From the NCBI RefSeq assembly GCF_014529535.1, contig NW_023503295.1:4281128-4345127 (forward strand): a DNA stretch of 64,000 nt. The letters run 5' to 3'. This document shows positions 1 through 10,700 of the stretch, piece after piece. How positions within the stretch are numbered: position 1 is the first letter of the stretch; each line of letters begins with the position of its first letter. The position numbers and the translations under genes are program-made. The notes below the pieces were generated by a model. It searched no databases and was not told where the DNA came from. It was given only the letters and a program-made list of their open reading frames with translations. This stretch comes from Bradysia coprophila. Its lineage: Eukaryota > Arthropoda > Insecta > Diptera > Sciaridae.

Positions 1-725
1 CCTCACACGGTCTCTAGCCACACCTGGTTGCTGGTTGAACATCTGCGAAGTTGGTAAAATGGTGATTTTTATCCGAATTTTTTGGCCGTCATAAACGATC
101 GTCCCGGGCGAGAGTGGGCTCGTTGGAAAGCTGAGTTCAAGTAGTTTCGGGTCATGCCTAGTTTGATTAGATTCATTGATATATGTTTGCAGAAATTTGC
201 AAGAAAAATTTTCAAAATCTGTGTGAACTTCAGACAGGTCTGGGCTGGTACTGATGACGCTTAATGGGAACCTAACATGCTAGTCGTAACATACATTGTC
301 TAAGCTTTCCATTGATACCCCATTTGCAATGCTGGTGATTGCTGGCGAGTTTTATGAGTAGCGGTTGTGCTAACATAAAATTCTGTTATGTCGGCAATCA
401 CCAGCACTGCAAATGGGGTATCAGCGGAAAGCTTACAGAATGTATGTTACAACTAGCATGTTAGGTTCACATTAAGCGTCATCAGTACCAGCCCAGACCT
501 GTCTAAAGATTTTGAAAATTTTTCTTGCAGATTTCTGCAAACATATATCAATGAATTGAATTAAACTAGGCATGACCCGAAACTACTTGAACTCAGCTTT
601 CCAACGAGCCCACTCTCGCCCGGGACGATCGTTTATGACGGCCAAAAAATTCGGATAAAAATCACCATTTTACCAACTTCGGAGATGATCAACCAGCAAC
701 CAGGTGTGGCTAGAGACCGTGTTAG
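1..725. repeat. Long inverted repeat (foldback element), cut by the left edge
   Basis: The first ~350 bases are the near-exact reverse complement of about 370-715, with a short spacer near 345-380. The outer motif is CTAGCCACACCTGG on the left and CCAGGTGTGGCTAG on the right. The arms also share CGATCGTCCCGGGCG. This is a foldback or MITE-like element lying in the 3' part of the B52 gene. The left end and any target duplication are outside or at the window edge, so the family cannot be assigned. Open reading frames inside it are artefacts of the palindrome. Confidence 0.85.
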
Positions 726-1643
726 GCCTGTTTTGAGGTCTACTGGCAAAGACCTTTCAAACCATGTATATATCAATCCCAGGCGAAATGGGTCCGATTT
801 TGGTAGGCGGCTTTTCAAAAGAATCCCTCTTCTCGTTATTCCTTTTTCATTGAATTCAGTGGCCATCAGATAGGGAACGATAAATTGGTCAATTTGAGAT
901 AGACTATCGTTGCAGATGGAATTGCAGTTCCAGTTCTGTTATTTGAAAGCAAAACAACGAATTTCGTTTGAATAGTTAACGAAATACGGAACTTGAAAAC
1001 GTCCATAGGACATTCAGGATCTATTTCCAAGCCCATGTAGATTCGTGCAATAAGAAATTTATGGGAAGCACAGGTATCGGGTATCGCGTACACAATTATC
1101 GAAATACATTGATTCAGTCAGAACCTTATGTTAGTGCAAAGGTCTAGTGATTTGTTTTGTTTGTTTGTTTGTTTTTTACTCGTAAGCGTAAGCGATTGTG
1201 TTTGTGTTTTGCTATCATCAGGTTAGCGTATAAAATAGGGAAAGGCTGAACCAAAGTTTTGACTAGTAAAATTTCGACAATGAATCGGGAAACGGAGGTA
1301 AATTAATACCGACGTGAAAACGTATACAATAAATACCCACACAAATCTACGCGCTAAAATTTCTCCTACAAATCTAAGTGTTATGAAATATGAGTTTTTG
1401 GACACATTGGGCACATAAATAAAAAAAAAATTAAGTGCAGTACACGCACACCATTGAAACAAAAAAAAAACTCTCTCTCTGTGTGTGAAGTTTCCTATTA
1501 ACGTTTCTTTTGATCAATTTTATTATATGATTTTGATGTTCGTTGTTTTGTTTTTTTTATTTTTTTTATTTGAATCTTCTAATTAAAACTCGATTTACGG
1601 CAAAACAAAATAGAAAACAGTAAAATTAACAAAAAATACATAC
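726..1643. other. B52 intron sequence, no gene recognised
   Basis: AT-rich intronic sequence between the foldback element and the alternative RRM2 exon. I looked on the minus strand for the next expected B52 exon (the rest of RRM2, then the RS domain) and did not find it. It probably lies left of the window. Only weak, low-complexity open frames are present. Confidence 0.6.
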
Positions 1644-1728
1644 CTTCCAGTTGACTCGGCTTGACAAATTCTTAACAATTACCCTAAACTCGGTGCTGAA
1701 TGCCGGTCCATAGTATCTTGATGAAGAT
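1644..1728 (-). other. B52: B52 exon 4, diverged second version (candidate mutually exclusive exon)
   Basis: This 85-nt exon has the same entry phase and the same phase-0 exit as the 4067-4148 exon. It encodes [20 protein letters not shown] then RVNWK, one codon longer and changed at about ten positions. Its downstream intron start resembles that of the canonical copy: GTATGT, then the reverse of TAAAATTAACAAAAA and ACGGCAAAACAAAAT. So it arose by exon duplication. The frame is open, both splice sites are intact, and changes are mostly conservative. It probably gives an isoform with a different RRM2 surface. Splicing choice is inferred. Confidence 0.8.
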
Positions 1729-4700
1729 CTGTAATTTTTGGATCTGGGTGTATATCGCTTGAATTCTTATCATTTAGAACCGGGGTCCATGCAATTTTTT
1801 TTATTCGTCTTGCACGCGCACACCCCGAAAGTTTTTTTTTTTTTTTTTTTTTGGTGCACACGAACGCATTGGATTTTTTGTTTTCATTTGATTGTTTTTT
1901 GTTTTGTAATTTGCTTGCTTGTTTGTTCGGAACGTTTCGTGTTTTGTGTTACGATAATACCAAGTTACCAAGTAAAGAGTACCAGACACTGACCAACCAA
2001 TTATTATTATTTTTTGTACATTTTTTTAATAATACCAACCAAACTGCTCATGATGATAGTTCGAACAAATGGTATGAAGATTATGTGCCAAATATACGAA
2101 AAGTTTTTTTTATTTTTTTAATTTTTGTTTTAAACCAAAATGAGGTGAAGATGGAAGCAAAACCAATACCACATAAATTACATATATATGCCAAAATGAG
2201 CCAACCAAGGTCGCACGTAGGTGGGGCCACATTACACCACACACAGATTTTTGTTAATTTTATGTTTTTATTTGCCATTTTGTCTATATTTGTTTTTAAA
2301 TTTGCCGTAAAATAAATTTTTAATAAAAAAAAAAATTTAAGAAGAAGATTTTTGAACAGGTCAATCACCTCTTTGTTCAGTGCAAAATTTGATTTTATTT
2401 CAAATTTTTTTTTTTTTGATGTTGAGAAGCGTCCACATTTTTATGAAATTTTTATTTGTTTTTAATTAAAGAAAAAAATCCAAAAAAAAAAACTCAAAAT
2501 CAATTTGTTAATCAACTTATAGCGCAGCCCTAAGCTAAGTCATATTCGTTCAACTAAAATTTGCCAGACAGAGAGAATTAGAACGGTAGAGCTATCAAAT
2601 AAATAATCAAATCAGAATTTTCTATTCCACGGAAATCCAAAGATGAATTTCGTTTCAAAATGCATAATTAAACGGATTTTTGTGAATAGTTTTTCTGGTG
2701 TAGATATTTTTTGTATTTTTTTTTGTATTTTTGTAATTTTGTTTTGATAAAATCTGTTGTATTCATCAATCTTACTTCGAAAGTATACGCAAGAGTGCGC
2801 CACCATCAGTTCCGCAATACTCCATCACATAAATCATCCCGTCAACGTTTTCATCATTTTATTTTCTATTTGAGAATCGTCACCGAGCTACGGGCCTCTC
2901 TCTCTCTCACTTCGTGAAAACCAGATTATCAACCGTCCACAATGGCCTCTCTCAGTCAAGTCACACACAAGATAGTATTTTTTTGCCGTCTCTTCACAAG
3001 TGTTATTATCCTAATTAATCCGTTTAACATCACTCTCTCGATTCGGGAAGAATTGGGAGGGGTCATCTCATCATCATCATCATCATCAAATCAGTGTCAA
3101 CGATACGATCTCTTTCTCTCTTCATCAGATATCTTCAAAACCGTCTTCATCAACGCATCATCCCTTCATCTTCTAGTGTTATTTTTCACTAAAAAATTAT
3201 TAAAAGTTTTTTATTTGCGATTGATGAATACAGACAGTAGTACTAAGGAATTTTTTTTTTGGTAAATAAAAAAAAAACGTTGGTGATAGATGGAGATTAT
3301 AAGTAAAATGATTTTAAAAACAAAATTATCTCAATTTAGAATTTTCTTTCGTTACCGGTGGTTTTAATTCGAAAAAGAAAATGAACCAACACTCGTTCAT
3401 CGTGTTCGTCGTTTTTGTTTTAGTTTGTTTGAAATGCGTGTCCGATATCAAGACGAAAAACAAATGATTTTCAATCAGCATGCGTCTTCGTCCTCATTTT
3501 TTTTTTTTGGAATCATCCCGTCATCTCCCAGTTGACCAGACCAAAAATCCTATACAGTAGTGAACAATGGGGGCCCATCCTCTTCCGTCTTAGACTTATG
3601 GAAAGTGTGTTAATTTCAACAGAGAAGCGCTTCTAGTCAGATAATAGATAACAATCGCATCGGCAAACCACAACCGAATTTTTTTATATTTCATCGTCTT
3701 CATTTCTGGGCGCAGAAGTAGACCGACTCTATGCGAAACCTCACAGTGCTTTGTGTTTTTTTTTTTTTCATGGAATCCACACCATTTTGGTAATCGAAAA
3801 TCATTTGTTCTTCGGCTCGCATAAGAAAAGGAGATAATTTGATCTTTGTATTTTAAATAAATGTCCAAGTTCATTTCGAGAGAGACATTTGTGTTCAATG
3901 ACAAAACTAAAAATTTATTGGAAGACCACGCGGTTTTATATCTCAAAACTATTTTTTTTTTGTTAAAGAAAAAAAATTGCTCAAATCAAATGTCCCTAAC
4001 TCGTATTTGTTTTCTCTCACAATTTAACGGCAAAACAAAATCAATAAAATTAACAAAAATACATACCTGCCAACTCACGCGGCTTGAAAGGTTTTCAACA
4101 ATAACACGATATTCTGTGCGTAACGGAGGACCATATCTTGATGCAGCTCTGGAATTTTTATATAGTATCTAGTGTATTCGAATGTCTCTCGTATAACATT
4201 AACGGAACCGAGTCCATGCATTTATTTATAGATAAATGGTTTATAATTGCTTATTTGAGTTAAATGTCTTAAAATAGATGACTTTGGTTGGTTCGATTAG
4301 GACAATAATGTGTACATGTAGTAATTTTCTCTCTTTTTTTTTAACAAATAAAAAAACAATTGGCACAACCATCTTCATCTCTCATTTAGTATATATCGAA
4401 TTCGATGTTATTCTGTTCGCCTTTTTTTTTCTTTCTTGAAATTAATAAGCGATATAAAAATGAATTTTTCCTTCGACTTTTTGGTTTATCCCTAATTAAA
4501 CGGATGTTTAACAAAAAAAAAAAAATATTTTTAAAATAAAACGAAAAAAATATTTGTATAGATTTGCAACGCTTGCACTGAAAGATAATAATGGGCGATC
4601 CAAGAAAATATATAAATGAAAAATTAATAATAAAGAAAATAAGCAATTAAACCCCATTTCAGTTTTCATCAACAATCAACAAAATATACAAAAAAAAATT

Positions 4701-7700
4701 AATAAAATTTCTCTGCGTTCTTTTACCCACAACCCATCTGCTGTTTCAAACCTCTCCCTGAATACGAACATTAAAAACCCGTTACTAACTCAACGTACAA
4801 ATTGGTCAAGTAACGAACGTTCTTCTCCACAAGTAAACAAATTTTCAACCAAATAAAAACAAAACGAAAAAAAATAAATAAATTCTTCAACACTCACTTG
4901 TCATTGTATCGACCACCACCGCCGCCCCGACCGCGGCCACCATATCTGTCACTGTCGTATCTGTCTCTGTGACTACCTCTGGCTTGTCCACGGGCCGGTT
5001 CCACTACCACTCTGCCAAAAATAAGGAAAGAAATTTGTTAATTCACTGTATTGCCCGAATGGGCATTTAACAATAGTAGAAGGTGGTTGGAAATTATTCT
5101 CTAAAGTGCGTTTCCAATTCGAATTATAAAGCAGACCACTGAAACCAGGCATGAGAGCCGACGAAAATCTAAAATCAACTACTGCTCGTAAAATATCTAT
5201 CGGCAACCTTCAACCTTAAAAATACCTAAATCCCAAAAATACGTTCGCATGACTGGTTCAACAAAGCGATCAAATGTTTTCTTAAATATGCACTTGTCAA
5301 TAACCAGTGAGTCGGAGTGTAAGTACAAAATTATGCTGTTTGGCGAAACCTTCTCTAATATTCACATCCTCAACATGAAATATTCAGTCGTAAAAAGAGC
5401 GCAACGAAAAATCGACGTTCGAGGTACAGCTAAACGTTAACAAAACTAAAATAAGTTCCACTCCACTTTGATAAAAAAGATTTAGAAAATGTTCAAGCAA
5501 CATCTACGGATTCTGTAAGCCAGAAATCTTTACAATTTGATTAGTCTAGACTCAATTTGATATAAATACAGTATGTTGATGTTTAGGCTCTATTTAGTAT
5601 AGTCGTTTCGTCATTTTAATGGGCGTCACATTATCAGTCGCATTGTCTGATATGAGGAAAGTTATGCACTAATCGTAGGTTTCTCATTCGTCATCTTTTT
5701 AGAGAACATGTCCTCTTTTTAGCCCCGTACGAAGTACAAAGGGGCTTATAGGATTACGATGCCGTGTGTAATTGATAGAATTCGAAGCAGACGGTAAGGG
5801 CAAAGTGTTTGCCTATGTTCATAGATGACGAATCCGCAATAAAAATTTTGTCTGTCCGTCGATATCTTGAGTAAATCAAATCCGATTTCAAAATTTTTTT
5901 TTTCCCTGAAAGATAGTCAAAATAGTGAGGCTAAGTTCGAAGATGGGCATATTTGGGTCGGCCCTTCGTGAGTTAGGGTCGCCTAAGTGCTTTAAGGTCT
6001 TTTGGTGATATTTATGGCAAAACAAACGATGGAAATGTAAATGAAACGGCAAAAGATAGGTAATGTTGATACCGATCCAGGAAAAAAACGTTTATTAAAA
6101 TCGGGTGAATGGCCCGTGAGTTAGGGCCCTAGAAGTGAAAGGCTCCTCGGCCCTAAGTGTATTTTGCATATAACTCGAGTAAATTTGATCCGATTTTCCT
6201 AAATTTTGTTTCATTTGAAAGGTAATCGAACGAGGAATAGAATGTTGTTGAAAAAAAAATTAAATTTGGGTCCTTGGACTAAGGCCGCTCCTCGGCCCTA
6301 AGTGTATTTTGCATATAACTCGAGTAAATTTGATCCGATTTTCCTAAATTTTGTTTCATTTGAAAGGTAATCGAACGAGGAATAGAATGTTGTTGAAAAA
6401 AAAATTAAATTTGGGTCCTTGGACTAAGGCCTCTCCACGGCCCTAAGTGTGTTTTGCATATAACTCGAGTAAATTTGATCCGATTTTCCTAAATTTTGTT
6501 TCATTTGAAAGGTAATCGAACACCAAATAGAATGTTGTTGGAAAAAAAATTAAATTTGGGTCCTTGGACTAAGCCCGCTACACGGCCCTAAGTGTATTTT
6601 GCATATATCTCGAGTAAATTTCATCCGATTTTCCTAAATTTTGTTTCATTTGAAAGGTAATCGAAGGCCGAATATAATGATGTTGAAAAAAAATTAAATT
6701 TGGGTCGTTGGACTAAGGCCGTAACTAGGCCTTAGGCCTCTCAATAAATTAAAATTTTAGGTCAACTTGAAATTTGTGTTACATTTGAAAGGAACGTCGT
6801 ACGGGGCTTCGTAATTGCGCTATGCGCAATTTTTAAGATGTACACATTTCATAATAATTTGACTTCAACTAGGGTGGACGCACTAGGGTCACGTGCGCAA
6901 TAGATGTACGGGTTCGTACGGGGCTCAGTCGCAGCAAACGCTCCGACTGTTCTGACGGCTCGTTTCATCTCGTTCTTCTTTTTTACAAAAATTCTAAGAA
7001 CATCACTTTTTTGAAGAAGACGTCGTCTTTGTCCTCTTTTTTTCAGCTCTTCTTCTTATTTAAGTAAATTTAATGCAGCTCATACCTAAAGAACGAAAAA
7101 TTGCGCTCCGCTCACATTCTTTACCACCTCTCATTTTTTCATACATTAAAATAAAAGTTTGTCATTTTACAAGAACAGCGTAGCGTCGTGTGAGATACCA
7201 AATATCACGCAAGGATAAGGTAAAACGAAGTCTGTATTCAGGTAATATGGAGTGGATGTCATCAATGAGAAGGAATACAAAAGAATATCAGGAAGATTTC
7301 AGTGCATATTGTACACAGAATTTTTGATTTTTAGCATGAACTGATGTAAATTACACAATAGTTGCACAAAGAGCATGTACACTGTACAGTTGCTGTAATT
7401 CCGTGTCAGAAATTCACTTTTCGTCCTCTTTTTGTATAAAATTGACATCCGTCGGTATGACTAATCTATGCTTGGTTAGACCAATAACATTTCTCGTTAT
7501 CGAAATTTTAGTAAAAACATCAGAGGACTAAAAATGGATTAGAATATCGAGGCCATATTAATGCACAATGTTCTCAGTTGTTTGTCAGACATAATAAAAC
7601 TGATAAACATCTACCCGAATATCTACCCGTCAACCATATACAAGATAAGATAACTTAACTAAGGCGCACGACGCAACCACATAAACCATTATATCATCGA

Positions 7701-10700
7701 TGAATACTACTCATAACCGAAATTACTTTCAATTCTTTCAGCAACATGAAAAGAACCAATATATCAAATCGAAATGAAAAGTTAATTTTTCTGTCTTCAT
7801 AATTTATATTAAATGGAAACCTACGACCAAATTAACCACAAAATTTCAACATTTTAACACCATAATCACCATAGACAATAACTTGTTGAAAAATCTCTTT
7901 ATGCTAACCGTACGCCCACCAATAAAAACAGAAATCTAACCAAATTAGTTTGCGATGTTAAAATAAAATTAAGAAAACCATATTGTTAAGTTCAATGCCA
8001 ATAGATGAATAACCTGGAACTGCTACCCACCCAACAGCACCAACAAAAGTATGTATTATAATATGAAAAATCTATGAATTATGAATGAATATTTTGCCTA
8101 TGATTTTGAATGTAATTATGCAATCGACAGGAAACATTACTAATTATAATTGATTGTCGTTGCTTAACAAAATGGCAATTCATTTAGAAAAAGCTGAGTA
8201 TGTTAATCGACGGGCCCGTTTAATGGATGAACTAAGAGACATCTTTTAAATCTAGTCAATCTTTGGACGGTTCAGAAACGAATGAGGCCCGATGTGTTCA
8301 TTGGAACGCAGAACACCTAACATAAATCAGTCCCACATTGCAGTTAGAAACCCATAGAACGATCTTTTAACAAAAAGTCTTTGCTGAAAGGTCTACGGTG
8401 CCTATCGCGAAATTTGCTAGTTTTCAAATCAGACACGAGAAATATCTCAATCAAAATGAAATTTTTGAAATTCATTCTTGATGTGGAAGAAATATCTTAA
8501 TTTTGACATCAATTTACTTGTCTATACGATGTAAGACGCCTGAATTATTGGCCATGATCTCATGTGACTGTGTATGTACCTACACTTATTTACTGATTAA
8601 GAGTGATATCGCCAAATCTTCAGGTGATTTTTTTAACTTTGGGAACAAGCGGTCTCCGATTTTAATGAGTGATAGCTCGTTGGATTCGTCTTTCAATTCT
8701 AGGAAACACGTATCTTTCACTTTTTCTAGAAAAAAATTGTTTTCTGTGAAAAGCGTTCAAAAGTGAAGACATGTCAGAGGGTACCGAAAACAGTTTTTCG
8801 ACAATAACTCAAGAAAAAATGATTTTAAATTGCTATATTGTTGTACGAATGTCGGCCTTGGAAAGACCTACAGGTAGAGTATAAGCACCGCTTGGTGCGA
8901 GTAGATCCACGAGAGTTATGACTAAAAATGTAGTGAATGTTCGGAGAGTCCGCCTTCTCTGTAGCTTCGATGTTCCACGAAACTGGCATTGGCATTATGG
9001 GCTGGAGAACATACCAGACGTTTGACTCATCTTGATTCGACTTTCTACTAATCGAAAGGGATCGTAAGTCCTCGAATTTATACTTTGAGGCTTTCCAAAT
9101 CAATCGAATTGTATCGACGATTCTAGATTTTCAAAATACGGTTGGTTGACTCCCTACACCGTGTGTCCCACTTTCACATCAATGGATCGACAGAATTCAT
9201 GATTTTTGGATGTCATAACGAATAAGTAATAACAGAAATTCATGAATTGGAATTTAATTAATGAAATGAAAAGCACAGAAACACAGAAAATCGATTTTTC
9301 TCATGGCTTTCGGTGTGATGATGAATGGAAGGTTTCAAGTATAATCAACAAATTACACGCATCAAACTCTGTACGGAAGTAAATCCATATTACAGTCGTC
9401 GTTTCGTATAATTTGTGTAATGTTCGTGGTGCATTATTTATGTAAAAAAAAAAAACAAAAATTCGAACATAAAACGGCTAAAACGACGATGAAAAACAAT
9501 CCAACATTTTCATTGTTGTGGCGTTTTACATCGCAAAATTCAGTGCAACATTTTATGAAAAATACTGAAATGTTATTCGTCATCGTTTTGCGATAAGGTC
9601 GATGTGAAAAAAAAACGAAAGAAAAATTTTACTGACTGAAACGATTCCAATGGCAAATGAGTCAAATTGTCCTACATAGAGAAAAAGGCCGGTCACATTG
9701 AATTTTAAATGGCTTAAGTCTCATTTACCAATTCTTGTTTATATGCAATTCAACCCTCTCCACACGGTACACCATTAGTGGACTGTGAAATTAAACATAG
9801 AATTTTCAAATCGTCTGATTGTAAGTTCAATCGAATGTTCCGAATGTGACAACGTATTCGATATAGGTAAAGGAATAAAATAAAATAAAATAAAAAAATT
9901 CTTGACCCCACTGTAACCCGAATCGTTCGACGCAGTAACGTGCAGTGGAGAGAGCATTTACAGCAACGTAATAGAGTTAGAGAATCCCAACAAAAATTTC
10001 TTCGAGAAAAGTGTGACGCAGTCTTTGAAGTACAATTTCTAAAATGAATGATATCGCTAGAGTTGACGCTTTCAGCTTCGTTACGCAAAAATTAAATTTT
10101 ACACCCAATTTTAGTTCAAACAAGCTGGCTTAGTTTTTCTCATCATCTGCCAAATAATTTTTACCAAAAAAATTTGACTGGAAACAACCAAAATTTTACC
10201 AAAAAAATCTGCGTCGCATGTGGCAGATAAATTTTCTTGCTGGTCTGTTCCTGAACTTTTGCCACTTTGCGACGCAGATTTTTTTGGTTAAATTTTGGTT
10301 GTTTCCAGTCAAATTTTTTTTGGTAAAAATTATTTGGCAGATGATGAGAAAAACTAAGCCAGCTTGTTTGAACTAAAATTGGGTGTAAAATTTAATTTTT
10401 GCGTAACGAAGCTGAAAGCGTCAACTCTAGCGATATCATTCATTTTAGAAATTGTACTTCAAAGACTGCGTCACACTTTTCTCGAAGAGATTTTTGTTGG
10501 GATATCAGTCGTTTTAGAAGTTTTAGAACACTGCTTTTTATAACAGTTATAATTCGGAAATTTGAAAATTTGACGAAAATTTGACGATATTCGAAAATTT
10601 GACGAAATTTGACGAAATTCGAAAATTTGACGAAAATCGAAAATTTGACGAAATTCGAAAATTTGACGAAATTCGAAATTTGACGAAAATCTGCCACCAT

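Noticed and set aside
2942-3265. Serine-rich frame in the B52 intron
   Set aside because: Driven by a short TCA repeat; no conserved motif and no exon boundaries.
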